Assembly (NCBI GenBank): GCA_964036155.1 | Contig: OZ038422.1 | Coordinates: 67,541,201 to 67,605,200 of the forward strand | From: Diploscapter coronatus | Lineage: Eukaryota; Nematoda; Chromadorea; Rhabditida; Rhabditidae | Length of the DNA stretch: 64,000 nt | Direction of reading: 5' to 3' | Shown here: positions 24,551 to 37,400 of the stretch, in pieces | Layout: every line of letters begins with the position of its first letter | Position numbering within the stretch: the first letter of the stretch is position 1 | Notes under the pieces: model-generated | What the model was told of the DNA's origin: nothing | What the model saw: only the letters and a program-made list of their open reading frames with translations | The model's database searches: none | Translations under genes and position numbers: made by a program

Positions 24551-25057
24551 TCATCCTTTCGCTTTCAGTCTCTTAACCTTGTTCCTAACTGCTTGTAAGA
24601 AGTATCCAAATGGGTGTGGTTTAGATAGAGAGCGCAAGTACTTTTTCCGAAATGTATAGTGGTGCAGGAAATTTATATTCTTCTTAAAGAGAATTTGTTC
24701 TTGTTTTCTCGTTCGAATAAGCTGACCGTAGTTGAAAGCGATAGCTTGATACAGTTGGTTTATCCGTATAGCGTATTTCAAGCTCATAAATCCAGGATAT
24801 GACGGTGAAACTTTGAAGTGATTAGCCAACTTTAGCCAGCATCATACAGACTTGAAAATGTACATGAATATCCGTTAGGTCATTACAAATTAAATATTCG
24901 ATGTCATCAGGTGTCACTTTTATGCCAAGCGAGTTATGAGCGATTTTATGCTAATGTCAAATTTTGAAGCCCACTTTTGGGCATTAGATGTGATTTCCGT
25001 GAATCGTTCCAACGGAGAAAAATGTTCTCCATAGTTTAATCGACTAAAATCATCCAT
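24551..25057 (-). pseudogene. Frameshifted minus-strand coding remnant, unknown family
   Basis: Read on the minus strand, three overlapping frames join into one protein-like stretch of about 168 residues. The first block starts at an ATG at 25055-25057 (MDDFSRLNYGEHFSPLERF) and runs to SIKSLITR. A second frame carries GIKVTPDDIEYLICNDLTD and ends HFQVCMMLAK. A third carries LANHFKVSPSYPGF, IRINQLYQAIAFNYGQLIRT and the basic end VRNKVKRLKAKG. Two frame changes, near 24,922 and 24,825, break it, and no splice sites fit such short gaps. The composition is normal for a protein and unlike the noise frames nearby. I do not recognise the family. It could be a decayed gene, a remnant of a mobile element, or a gene with two sequence errors. 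Confidence 0.45.
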
Positions 25058-25858
25058 GAAAATCCCAAAATATCTATCATTCTAGTGCAAACCTATTTCA
25101 AACACAACCCGTACGTTGATTTTCCCTCTTTCTGCCTTTTACGAAGGGGGATGTGCTTGCGCTCTCTAGGTTTAGATCTAATGAGACTGGACATTTTCCT
25201 GTACGGAATTAGCCATTTGCCTCATGCCCAATGTTATTATTTGCCGTCATCTCCTTCCTTTCGTTTCTTTGACTTTTTCATCTTCAAATCCTTTCTCTTC
25301 CCTTCCCTATCCTTGTTTGTATCAGTCATCAGCTTCAGCTGTGAATGGTCAGTCAGATCCTCGTAAATCCCTTTCGAATCCTCTTTCCTCTCCCACAATC
25401 TCCGATTCCCGCATTGTTGCCCATTTCAATTGCAGAAACACAAATGGAATTGGAAGAGGGGAACGTCTTGTCTCTCCCCTCTCTCCTTATTCCTTCTTTA
25501 TGGTCACTTTCCAGCTTTTCCACCCTCTTCCCCTCTCTATCTCACTTTCAACTTTCAATTGTCTTCAGCTTCTGGATCGTCTGCCTGTCATCCCTTCCCT
25601 TCCAATTCGAGTGCCTTGTCTGTGGAGTAGCGGAACGGCAACCTAATCCCTCAATCCCCAATCTCTTTGTCCTCTAATCCAAATGCATCGACACTTTTCG
25701 GTAAGCGCTAAAGACTAGGGGCAATTACGTTCGTACCTAAATGCAATTGTCGAAAGTGAATCCGAGAAGAGTGAGGAAGAGAGCGAAAGTGTTCGACCAT
25801 GTGAAGCAGCTTGAATATATCACCTTTTGCATGTTTACTTACAACCGCATAATCCGAA
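25058..25858. other. Spacer upstream of the TIL-domain gene
   Basis: CT- and T-rich sequence with several overlapping low-complexity frames in all three plus phases, typical of non-coding pyrimidine-rich DNA. No feature is supported. Confidence 0.45.
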
Positions 25859-27866
25859 ATGATGTTGCAGAGCTACTACGCTTTGTTCTTTTTGCTACTA
25901 AAGCCAGGAGAAATGTTACAACTGGATGGCGACGCATCAACGGACCATTTTTCTGGTGAATATCAGCTTTTTCAACGACTTTTCGAGGGTTATGATTATT
26001 CAGATACCTCGCTATTCGTCGCTACCTCAAGATGTGCCATAGGAGAAGTGTTTTTGGACTGTGTCTGTGATTCAACCTGCCAGAAGGAAGTGGTAAGCGA
26101 TTTCACTCCCTGAAGATGTATGTCGAATTTCACATTTCCGGAATGCGATACGTGCAAATCGGGATGCGGATGCTTGAATGGGTTTGTGAGGAATGATCAA
26201 AGTTATTGTATTCCGATTGATTTCTGCGAAGAGCTCAAAACACAATTGATTGCTGAAAGGATTATCAAGGTATACCAAGGGGCTTCATAATGATTCATAG
26301 ATGGTGTGATCACCGTTGGAGAACAATCTCCTTCATGCCATTGAAATTCATCGTCTTTGAGATTTTTTATGGCTATTTATCTATAAAATATCTCGAATAC
26401 CTAGTTTAGTGTCTCAAATTTGATGAATGACAGCACTGATATCTTCAAAAATAATGCAAACTAAAATCGAAGTCCATGGAATTCCATTTTTCGAACTCCC
26501 TCCCCTAATATTCGAAAAAAAAATCGACTCTTTCAAAGCATTTTACCTCGTCATCAAATGATTTTCGAAAGCTATCATTTTCAAGGTAAACATGCTATAC
26601 TCACTCTAAAAATGAATACAAACACTTTTCCGAAATGATTTTAATAGTGCAATGGGGGAGATTTGCCAATTTTGGGGGTGGACTTTGGCAGTTTAGAAAT
26701 TGCCTAACGACGGAATGACGTAATGTAAAATGGGTAAAAAAAGCTTTTCCTTCTTGTGGGTTTAACGAAACGTAAAAACGATAAAATGTTTCCTTTCCTA
26801 CACGATTTCTATCTGTTAATAAATCACCCCATAATTTTCCTGTTTCGTCAAATTTGGAAAAGCGCTTTACCATTTAACATTACGTTATTTCGTCACTACG
26901 CCAAGTCCAAGTTGGCGTGGCTTTTATTTTAGGGTTACTTCTAATTTAGATTTCACGATATTTTTTTAACATATTCCTAGACAGAATGATTTCTTACTTT
27001 AGTTATACGAAGACAAACCCTTGGAGGAGAAAGGGTTCCGTAAGCCAGCGATTCTTTTGACCGGCCCTCGACCTGGATTTGCACCACTTCGGCTTGTGTC
27101 ATCAAACGATACAGAAAATATCAGTGCATCGAATGAGAATCTGGCAGAATTGAGCACGACGAAACGACCGAAACTGCACAGATTGCCCAGACTAAGGATG
27201 GCCATGCGGGTGAAGAGCAAAACTGGAAGGAGACGGGCGAGGATCAGCGCGCAATCGAGAGTCAAACCCATCGCTCCTCCGGTTGCCCCACCCAGAGCTG
27301 ATCAAGCCATGCCTATGCCTCCTGCGCATCAGCCAGGTTAAGATAGTCACAATGTTGATTTTCTAGAAAGTAAATTTGATTCAAATCAATAATGAGTGAA
27401 AATTACACGCAATTTCAGATCTGAAAATCTCTGAAAACAGAATTTTGTGAATATTTTTAGAGTTGTTTTTTTCAAATTTCATTCTAGGGCTGTTCGAAAT
27501 TCCGATTTCGAGGAATTTTTGGTCTCGGAATTCACATTTCGATTCCGGGTTTTGACAAAAATCAATTCCGATTCCGGTTTTTCAAAATCTATGTTCTGAA
27601 CAGTCCTGTTTCGTTACTTGATTTGGGTGAAATTATTCAAACCTAGCTGAAGCTGTTCCAAATTCTAAAGAATGAAATTCGACATTATCATTTTAGGTCC
27701 TCCTGCATCAAGACCGGACACAAGTTATGGACCTCCGGGGATTTATCCGTCTAAATATTATCGTCTGAAACGACTTCAAAAGCAGATGAAACGAGCTCAA
27801 CGGCTCAAAGAAAAATTGGAGCAGAGGAGGAAGCTGCAGAGAATTATGGAATTCAGGTCGAAATAA
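25859..27866 (+). CDS. Secreted TIL-domain protein with basic C-terminal tail (in-frame stop)
   Basis: Probable secreted serine-protease-inhibitor-like protein. Exons are about 25859-26271, 27003-27336 and 27696-27866, with phases that fit. It starts with a short signal-like segment (SYYALFFLLL). A trypsin-inhibitor-like cysteine-rich domain follows: RCAIGEVFLDCVCDSTC, then CDTCKSGCGCLNGFVRN and CIPIDFC. The tail is long, Pro- and basic-rich, and ends in a coiled-coil-like stretch (LKRLQKQMKRAQRLKEKLEQ). An in-frame TGA at 26111-26113 lies between the two halves of the TIL domain. The only AG nearby would give a 23-base intron in the wrong frame. So the gene is either broken, misassembled by a small indel, or spliced in a way I cannot see. 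A likely AATAAA lies at 27967-27972. Confidence 0.55.
26708..26894. mobile_element. MITE-like element in the TIL gene intron
   Basis: A left arm of about 43 bases (CGACGGAATGACGTAATG, continuing to AAGCTTTTCC) is matched in inverted orientation by a right arm from GGAAAAGC to ATTACGTTATTTCGTC, with few mismatches. The centre is about 105 bases and non-coding. Similarity may extend further outward on both sides. Confidence 0.55.
27488..27611. repeat. Short inverted-repeat element with internal TTCCGATT motifs
   Basis: GGGCTGTTC at the left and GAACAGTCC at the right form a short terminal inverted repeat about 124 bases apart. The inside repeats ATTCCGAT-type motifs several times. It lies in the second intron of the TIL-domain gene. 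Confidence 0.4.
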
Positions 27867-28521
27867 TCACTTCAAGCTTAGCAACAAATGGGTATACTTG
27901 ATCGATAGTACAAGCTTTAATAATGGATCAATTTTATCTGTAGATACTGTGATAAACCTAGAAACTAATAAAATTTTACGAATTTATATTGTCGAAGTTT
28001 CAACTAGCTATTAATTGAAAGACGGACATATTGAGTTGAGGTAAAAGTTTGCGGCGCTAAATTTCCAATTTCTTTACTGAAATAGACAGGCCAATCAAAC
28101 TGAAAATTGTATGTATTTCACTATGTATTCTTTAGATATTCATAATACCTTTTTCAATCGGATTCGATTTATTAGGAAGAGCTGAAAAAATTCTTCATTT
28201 TTAGTGTTAGTATTCTGCTGCGTTTGCAGATCCGAGTATTATTGGTAAAATCATTGCTTTTCCAGAATAGTTCGAAATTAGTTATCAGTTGAAACCTTGA
28301 GATATTTAGGGCGTGCAATGTGAAAAATATTCAAATTTCCAGCCCAATAGGTTTCGTTTAGCTCTGAAAAGTAACTTTGAAAATTGGTGTCGCGTGACTT
28401 TTTCTTTAACCCAATATCTTTGTTCTCCAAAAACTAACAGCATGCAAAAATCTTCAAGCTGATTTTCGCTTGTAACTCTTCAGGCTGGTTGTAAATTTGT
28501 AAATGTCTAACATAAAATAAA

Positions 28522-28542
28522 ATATATATATATATATATATT
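28522..28542. repeat. AT dinucleotide microsatellite
   Basis: About 21 bases of alternating A and T. Confidence 0.8.
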
Positions 28543-31500
28543 ATAGAACTTTAATGATTAATCATTGAGTTCTCAAGTGCATTTTCTAATTCCTAACCTT
28601 CAATTTACAATGATCAAATGATTTCTGTGTTCTGAAACTTTAGTCTGGAGTGATAATCTCCCAATTCACTCGAGTAATACCGTAAATTTTCAATGTCCTT
28701 CTCGTTTTTTGCAGTCTCAAGTAGGCGACTTTGCTCCGCTTGACATTCGACTTTTCACAATTCTCCACTCCTTCTTTTCTTTTCACTAATCACGACAACT
28801 TGAAAAATGAAAACATGAAAAAAAAAATCGCGAAAAACGAAGCAACCGAAATAAATTTAGTGGACAGGTAAAGGGGAAATGAATGAAGAAACGGGCAAAA
28901 ACGCACCAGACAAACGAGTTTGGAAAAATTCGATGAGAACGATGAAAAGTAAGGAAAAAGGGGAAAAGAGAAATTGGAGGACCGTGATGGAATGATGTAA
29001 CACGAATTCAACAGATTCAATAACCCAACTGTTACCGTTCGTTGTTGGCTTCCTTCGAGGTGTTCGTTTTTCATCGTCACACTCTTCCCACTTCAAACAT
29101 TCAGTTTGTCAGCATTTGACAGTCCCATTGACTTTCGACTTTCCAAAATCAAATTTGTTCTTTGATTATCAAAGAATGTATCGACTAACTAGTACACTTG
29201 CTCTGTTGTTCTGTAATTTATCAAGTTTAAACGACCTTTCCCTTAGTGATACCCATGTTTGATATCAGTCCCTATCTCACTTTGACAATATTATCAATAT
29301 CAAAATGAGAAGTTGAGAGAATTAGGTAAAAATCGTCATTCGACATCACCGAACTTCAGCAGAGACCATAAACTCTATTTTAGCTTTGCGATTGTTATCG
29401 ATAGTAATCTTCAAATTTATTGGATAGATTTTTTCTTGGTATGTTTCATCAGAAATCTCACTGCACCCCATCAACATATCTTGAAATCTACCTTTACTAC
29501 TCTCAATTGCTCACCTCAAATTGAAGTAAAGCTCGAACTTTTGAAGTTAAACTACAATTATGTAGAAGAACTCCGTCGATGATTCCATACATTTTGTCTA
29601 TTTTATGTTTCGTTGTAGTTCACATCATGGAATAGAATATTTAGCTAATCCCCTTGTCATCTTACTTTTTCGGGTCTATAATTCCTTCCGAAGTCATTTC
29701 AACTCATCTGCCCTTGCCATGTGCCTTCCTTCTAGGGGTCTTCTAGGTATCTTCTTCTACTTCCTTTTTTCTTTTTTTTCCTTTTAGCTCATTTTTGTTT
29801 CCCTTCAGGGACTTTATCCGTCTCTGCCCATTTGCCTGTCGTCTGTCTCTTCTCATCTCTTCTGCTTCAACCTCATCAAGTTCATCTTTAGAACTTGTCA
29901 TTTTGTATGTCGGTTGATGTGATTTTTCAACTTGCCTCATTCGTTTATTCATCCCCCCTCTCTGAATTATTGAATGGCCTTGTCCTGTCTTTTCTTGTCG
30001 TGTATTAGCCTTGAATCAGTCTCCTTCTCTTCATCTCTGCATCACATCTAATCACTGTCTTCCCCTTCCGTATTTATCACTCCTCGATTCGAATCGGCCT
30101 GCACTTGCCCTGTTGTCCTGCTTTCGTGCACTTCTTCCATTTCTCCATCTCCACATTTCAGATTCCATTTTTCTTCTACTCGTTCAGAAATTTACGATTG
30201 TGTTTTTGTGGCTACACCCGAATTATCAGAGAACTTTTCCATTAAAAAGTATGAAATGGAGATTAACGAAACTTCTTTTTCTCGCATTTTTGAAAAAAAA
30301 AGGAATTTGAAATGTGGAAATAAAGGATGAGATATGCATTCGAATTTAAACGGGACCAAGGGTGGAAATGCAGAAAGGTAAAAGATGCATGCATGAGAGT
30401 GGAGAAGGGAACGAACGAGTATTGCATGAAATATGAGTCCTCTTTCGGCCGACAAACCACTCTAATATTTTATTTTGTTGTTGTGAGTTTTTTCCCTTCT
30501 TCCATGACTTTTATAGAGTTCTGGTCTGAATTTGACCTGAATTTCATTATCTCACAATGTGAGAGCGCGTGTGAAATTATGCAACAATTGCGCTAATCAT
30601 GCATGAAATTTCGACGAATGATCGACCTATTTTATCGATTACTTATCATTAGAAAATGCCGAATTTGAGGGAGACTCAAATGAGACAGTGAAAGTGAAAC
30701 AGTGAGATAAATCTTCTCGTCGTTCATTCCTTCCAACTCTACATGCTTTGGTCTTTTGTCTCTCTTCAATTCAATCCTTCTATTCTTTATCCATTTATGA
30801 AAACATCGTATTTTTCAGTAATCTTCATGGAAAACGAGGTTAAGTGATTTTAAGAATAGTGACTAAGATATTTCAATATCCATATCTGAGATAACTTGAA
30901 AAAAAACATTTTTGAGTTTCCTTTTTCATTTAAATTTGGACCTTTCCATTTTTACATCGCACTTTCTCAGTCTGAAATTCTTCCAATTCAATGGATGTCA
31001 TTTCAAATTTGACAAGCCAAAGTGAGAACAGAAAGAAGAAAAAAGATTGCAATTATTCCATTTGAAGGCCTTCAAAATGCGTTCGTTGTTGCAGCGCTCT
31101 GCCAAAATTTGCAAGCTGTCAAATGCTTGATTCCTCCCTTCATCTCTTCTGGAAGGACATGTCATTCGACTCTTCGGATCAGCTGATTCCTTATTTGTCC
31201 CTAGAGTCTATGAGTTATTTCTGGACAATTGTTGAGATTTTGTTCTGGAAATCCATGAAACTCTGTAGAACTACCTCTTAAAATCATTTAAACATCTAAC
31301 ATATTCATTTTCGAATTATTCTCTGAACTTCAATCTATTGCACGATGAAATTCGAGTTGGAGTTAATGCATTTTTCCTTGGATAACCTTTAAAATCTATG
31401 TGAATTGGTGCACATAAAGCTAATTGTTAGTCTTCCGAAAACCTTTCCTCAGAACCCTGCCTGCACATTCTTCTTTCTTCTTTCGAATTAACCTTCCTCG

Positions 31501-31976
31501 TCATTGTCTCAGAGACTCTGTCATCTGAACATTCACCATTCGGAGTAATCGAATCAGGCTAAGGGAATTCAACAACAGCAACCAGAAGAATGTCTGCCTT
31601 GCGCCTGGTGATCGCTAAATCTGCTTGCCTTCCACCTGCCTGACTACTGGAGTGACTAACTGACTCTTGATTGCCACTCCTTCATCTTGTGTCAATTCTT
31701 TTCTAATTGGCTCTTCCATTTCGACCGACAATTGATTCTCTAGAAACTTCTAGACTTTTCTCGATGAGTAAATAGCAAATTTCTAGACTTTTTCCCTAAT
31801 TTAATCGTTGATATCTAGCGTGAAGTGATGCAATCAAATAATGACCAAATGTCTGTTACTTTTCTTTCGATATGACATTTGAGGTGCTAGGTTCGTTTTA
31901 ATGTCTGATCATAGATGTCACTTGTAAGGCAACCGCTATTTTACGGCACACTACGACGTGAAATTTCTTCTATATT

Positions 31977-32039
31977 ACGGCACGATTTTATAGCATGAAG
32001 AAAGAAGAGCTATTTCAAATCTATTGAAAATCGTGCCGT
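31977..32039. repeat. Hairpin with perfect 13-base arms
   Basis: ACGGCACGATTTT at 31977-31989 is matched by AAAATCGTGCCGT at 32027-32039. A second inner pair, ATAGC with GCTAT, lies inside the loop. A further copy of TTACGGCACA about 30 bases upstream suggests a short local repeat. No coding capacity. Confidence 0.5.
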
Positions 32040-34393
32040 CATATACTAGTTTCGTCATTTAACATTCAGAAACTCTATAATTACATATTAATTTTCATTG
32101 AATTTATCATTTTTGAGCAATATGTTTTTGCCTCTTAAAATGTCTCTGACACGTCTGCTCGTGCTGTTTGTTTATTAATTTCATTGAAATTGCGAGGAGA
32201 ATTGGCATTTAGTCAGCTGAAATGAACAAATTGATGAAAATTTCCGAAATTCTGCTGTCAGATCGGAAATCTCCGCATTTCCATGAATAAACCAACAGCC
32301 CTTCAGCTGCTTTCTTCATCCGTTTGTCATGCTTTGCAATAATCATTCTATCTCATTAAACTCAATTAATTCAATTTCTGTTATTCTAATAGTGATTTTC
32401 ACGATTCTATCACTTAGCAGTTCTAATTTAAGTTATGTGTGTTGCGGTGCTGTCATCTCTAATGTCTCCGTCCCAGTCATCCCGAGGCAATTCGATTTGT
32501 CTTCCTCCTCATTTCCTTTTTCTCGTTCCATTTTCGATTGTTTCTTGCCTCCCGTCATAATTTCTGCATTTCAATTCCGTTGTTTTCTCAACATCAAAAG
32601 GGACATTTAAATGGAAGAAGTAAATCGCCATGCCTACACAAATGGCAATGGAAGTAGGGTATTGCGTCGTGGAGAGGAAGGTAGGTAGAGACTAAAATGC
32701 ACCTGTTTGGCTTTGAGTGCATTTTGCAGTCGTTATTTTTGAAGTGGCTGCAAAACATGAACACGCAGTGTTCATGTGTAATTATTGTGCTCCGGTGCAA
32801 TTCCATTTGTGTGTTGGAATGGGACTAGATGCAGATCTGGGATATGAGGGGATACGACAGATCTATGTGGGTTTAAGGGGATAAGGGAAGGACGGCTTAG
32901 AGTCGATAAGAAACTTACATGTATGTGCCGTCTGACGCCGCGCAACGAGCAACGTGAAACAAACAGTGTGACTTTTGATTGAACCGATCTCTGGAAACTA
33001 CTACTGTTTGTGTTCATTTGATTTTTTGTTCAGTTTATCATTATTCCACTATTTTTCAACACATGGTTTTCTTAAAAAATCAACTCGAAAACTTACTCTT
33101 TCCAAAATTTTCGTCCCTATTTGAATTCAATTCCATTTCTAATTTGTGCAGATTGTTGTCGAAATACATTCATACACATCCCAACTAATAACGATCAGCT
33201 GAAAGTTAGAAAAAAAAATCGTGGAATTCATAGAAATCAGGAAAAAACCGGAAAAATAAAGAAATGCAAAGTGGTAAACGAGCGAAGTTGAGCCAGCAGC
33301 TTTTTGTCGTAAAATCACTTTGCCTCTTTATTTTCAAAATTTCTCATTCTTTCTCAACCCATTTTCGAAGTTGCATTTTGGAGTGACTCTCAACTTCTTC
33401 AGTTCTTCCACTTTCTTCATATCCATTTCGATTCCTTTCTTCGTCAGTCATTTTCCGCATTTCCTTTCTCCTTTCCCTCCGCTCTAGCTTATCTTCCATC
33501 TACTTTGCTCCTAGCCATAATTCGCTTGCCCTCCTACCTCAAGCCTTCAAAAAGACATCAGCTATTTTCCAAAGAGAATAATCGAAGTCGAGGAAAGGTT
33601 CTCGGAACTCGACTCGACTTTTTCACCTTGTTTTGTTCGCTCAGTTTTCATAAAATACATAATATCTGTTAATCAACTGCTGAGTTTACGATTTCCTTGT
33701 ATTCTAACTACTTTTTGCAATAATTTCACAGACCTCTTACTTTTCTTCGAATACATCAAGTTTATATTCCCCCACATTCAGCTGTCTAATTTCACAAATA
33801 CAATAATTCGCTGCGGTCTCGCGAAGTACAACACCGTCAGCTTCCATATTTTCCGACTTTTTATTCGTTTTCCTATTTGGGTGCATTTGCACTGCATTAT
33901 TTCACCTTGTTCTCAAGTCAGCATTTTCTCAAGATGAAAATATCCCCACTCCTGCAGAATTATGTTCATTTCTCATACACCTGTCTCGTTCTGCTGAACT
34001 TCGATACCTGGTCGCTTCTTCTCCTTCTGCTCATTATTCTCGTTTCTTCGTTTCGTTCTTCGATTTATCAAATTGTCTTGCAATTTCGGATTCTCCCCCG
34101 AATGTCCCCATTTAGCTCCTTGCGAACGCAATTTCAGGTCTATTACGTCCATTCCAGGACAAGGAGCTCTTTCAGACAAAATTTCTATTTATTTTCAGCT
34201 ATTTTCTACCCCTATGTTCAATACCTACATTTCATTATTCTTCGTTCGATTTCATTCAGCTTTTTTTTCGAATCTTATTTTAAAATAGAAATTTAAGATT
34301 CCACCAGAAATAGAAGAATGGACAGAAGTTGACCGGTAGATGTAAACACAACCAACCGACTGACTGACCGACTGATTGCGAAGCTGTTCTGTC

Positions 34394-34395
34394 AG
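34394..34395 (+). promoter_or_regulatory. Probable spliced-leader acceptor of the exchanger gene
   Basis: GTTCTGTCAG lies 13 bases before the ATG, with no upstream exon visible. Confidence 0.35.
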
Positions 34396-34408
34396 ATCGA
34401 ACATCGAA

Positions 34409-37400
34409 ATGAGGAGATCAATCGCTTCGATTCTTCTGCTGGCTGTTGCTGTAGCTGCTCAGGAGGTTCGAAGAAGTAGTCACGATGAAGTAAGGATTTT
34501 AATATTTCCATGAAATTCAGTTTTGATATAGCTTATTCGGATTTGGCGATTAGAAGATGTGTTTTTTTTATGAATGAGATTCTTTCATGCATGTTTCCTA
34601 TATTTGTAGCCGCTCGATCATCGTTACCCGGCTGTATTTTTCACTGGATGTTGGGATTAGTAAATATAAAATATAAAAGAGAAAAGAAAATGTCGGTGAC
34701 AAACTGGAGGCGGTAATCTAGCTACAATAGATACAAGGTGCCCCCCATGCCATTTTGTACTACATCATTCTGAGCATTCTATCTCAATTCATGCGAGAAA
34801 AACTTTTCTTCCAATTATGAAATTTGGGTAGATAATTCTTTCGAAAAAAAAAACAATTTTAAAAGTAAAGTAATCAAAATATTTTGATCAGCATTGAAAG
34901 ATGACGATTTTTCATCTATGGTTCAGGCATAAAATTGCAAAAATTAAAAAAAAAAAAATTCAGGTGAAGCTAGAAGGAGAGTGTAGCAAAGCGAAGCCTT
35001 GCGCTCCAGGAGTCATTTTGCCTGTTTGGCAGCCTCAGGTTTGATTTTGGGTCTCTAACATTTTCTCATTCCCCGATTTGCAGGAAGGCATTTCGATCTT
35101 CACGATCATATTCCGAGCCACAGTCTATCTCATCGCCATGTTCTATTTATTCTTTGGAGTTTCCATTGTCGCTGATAGGTGAAATTATGACTTGAAAAAA
35201 ATGAGTAAATTTCCCTGATTAGATTCATGGCTGCGATTGAGGTTATCACTTCACAGAAGCGAGAAGTCAAAATGAAGAGGGTTGATTTTCAGTCCGATCT
35301 TCAAGTCAATTTTTAAATTTCTTTAGATAACAGGCGAGCCATACACAATCCTTGTGCAAGTATGGAATGAAACTGTCAGTAATTTGACGCTCATGGCTCT
35401 AGGTATCACAAGACTACTCCTTTTAATTGAAACTGAAATTCCCATTTTTCAGGCTCATCTGCCCCTGAGATCCTGCTGTCGGTCATTGAGATTTTCGGGA
35501 ACAACTTCGAAGCAGGTAGTAGACTTTCATTCATATTTACTGCCATAAAAAGACTAACTGCGAGTGTGCAGTGCATTAATCAACTGCATTTCGTCAGCCA
35601 CTTGCCCACTTAAAAGACCTTGTTGAATCGTGTTTTTCTAACTCTTTCAAAACGAACGCTCCCTAATTCATCAATCGAATAAGTGAGAATTGCGAAATCA
35701 ATTGAGACAATTATCTAAATTTTATCATAAAAACTGCATTTATTGGTTCTTTTTCTAGGCGACTTGGGACCATCGACAATCGTTGGTTCAGCAGCTTTCA
35801 ACCTGTTCGTTATCATTGGGATCTGCATAATGGTGAGATCTTTTTCTAGTTTTAGCAAAAAGCTATATACTTTTCAGTGCATTCCAAATGGAGAAGTCCG
35901 AAGAGTGCAGCATAACGGAGTGTTCTGGGTGACAGTTGCATGGTCCACTTTTGCCTATGTCTGGCTCTATCTTATTCTCAGCTTCTTCTCGCCAGGAGTT
36001 GTCGAGGTAAGAACACAAGATACGTTTTTCATCTCAGCGATTTCCGATTTTTTTCCTTTTATCGAAATTTCTATCTATTGTTCAAAGAATGCATTTTTCT
36101 CTAATTTTGACCTGATTGCTACGAAAATTAATTTAGTTTTTCTTTAGTTAGTCGACCTCTGGAATGTTTGTATTGTTTCAACATTCTGAAATTGAAAAAA
36201 TGTCATTTTGCTTTCTAGAGTTGAAGTGCATCATTTTCTTAAGTGCACGGATTTCTGAAATTGATTCTTATCATGGTTTCCTTAACCTTCTTTCGTTGCA
36301 TTAGTTTCTGTTTAGGTATGGGAAGGCTTCTTAACATTCATCTTCTTCCCATTCACAGTTCTGACTGCCTACTTCGCTGACCGATATGCAGGACAATTCG
36401 GACAGAGGTGTGCTGAATTTAAGAGCTCCCAAAATGGACGAAAAATTGCAGATTCATTTCTGGTCCAATCCGATCATTTGTGGGTAGCACTCGATCACCC
36501 CGAGCTAGGGCCGATCCCACCAAGAGGGATGTCAGGTTGGAGAATGGAAAGGATGACCATAGGTCAGTTTTTCGTGTGTTTATGATTGTTATTTTTGTCT
36601 TGAATTGCTAAATAGTTTATTGTCGAGTATTTTGTTAAATTTTCAATTTGATTTTTTAGAAAGGTTGTTAGCCTATCTAAAAATTTCCTTATCTTTACAA
36701 AACACCAAATAATTCAATAAGATCAACCACATGAGGCAAAGTTTTGTTATCCCCAGTTCTTTTAAACCGACCACTTCCTAAGTCTAATATCTCCATTTCA
36801 GAACTTCCCTAATTGGTGATGAAGACGCGGTTGCCTTTGAAGAACATAGGAAAGAGTATCTTCAGATATTCAAGGAGTTGCGGTTTGTTGGAGATTTTCG
36901 TGCAATCCAAATGAACGAGTTTTCCAGAGAGCAGCACCCCGATGAACCAATCGAGGAGATCGAAAAATTGGCCACCGAAAAAGTCGTCAGCAAATCGAAG
37001 AAATCCAGGGCTTTCTACAGAATTCAGGCAAGATTTATCAATTATTGAAATTGAATTTTTGTGTGGAATTCAGTCAACTCGAAAATTAATTGGCTCAGGC
37101 GATATCACCCAGAAGAGGTTGAAAGAAGTCATCGAAGAGGAAATCGTGCAGCAACCGGAGAAACGAAAAGACAATATGATCATTATCGAGTTAGTCAATT
37201 CCAGACTTGCAGCTTTTTTGAAATTTTGACACCCACTTTTTCCAGAAATTTCTAAAAATCACTCGCACTTGCGGGTTTTATTTACAAGTCTGGTCAATTC
37301 AGTTTTTATTAGTAGATGCTAATTTGAGAATCTTAGACATTTTTGAGAACTAAAAGTTCATCTTTCTCCGTTAAACAAAATTAATTCTATATACTTAAAA

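Larger units (their letters stand above)
27867..34394. other. 6.5-kb stretch without a recognisable gene
   Basis: Contains the TIL gene 3' end and the upstream region of the exchanger gene. Open frames on both strands are T/C-rich or A-rich shadows with no splice structure or family match. Visible structures are an AT microsatellite (28522-28542) and a hairpin (31977-32039). Promoter and distal regulatory sequence for the exchanger is the likeliest content. Confidence 0.5.

Noticed and set aside
26093..26115. 23-base intron removing the TIL-domain stop
   Set aside because: Far shorter than the shortest intron seen here (about 43 bases) and it would break the frame.
31265..31285. Reverse-strand GAGGTAGTTC resembling a let-7 seed
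   Set aside because: Only the seed matches; there is no let-7-like mature sequence or precursor hairpin around it.
33877..34296. 139-codon hydrophobic frame upstream of the exchanger
   Set aside because: T-rich composition, with overlapping frames in other phases and no protein-family features.
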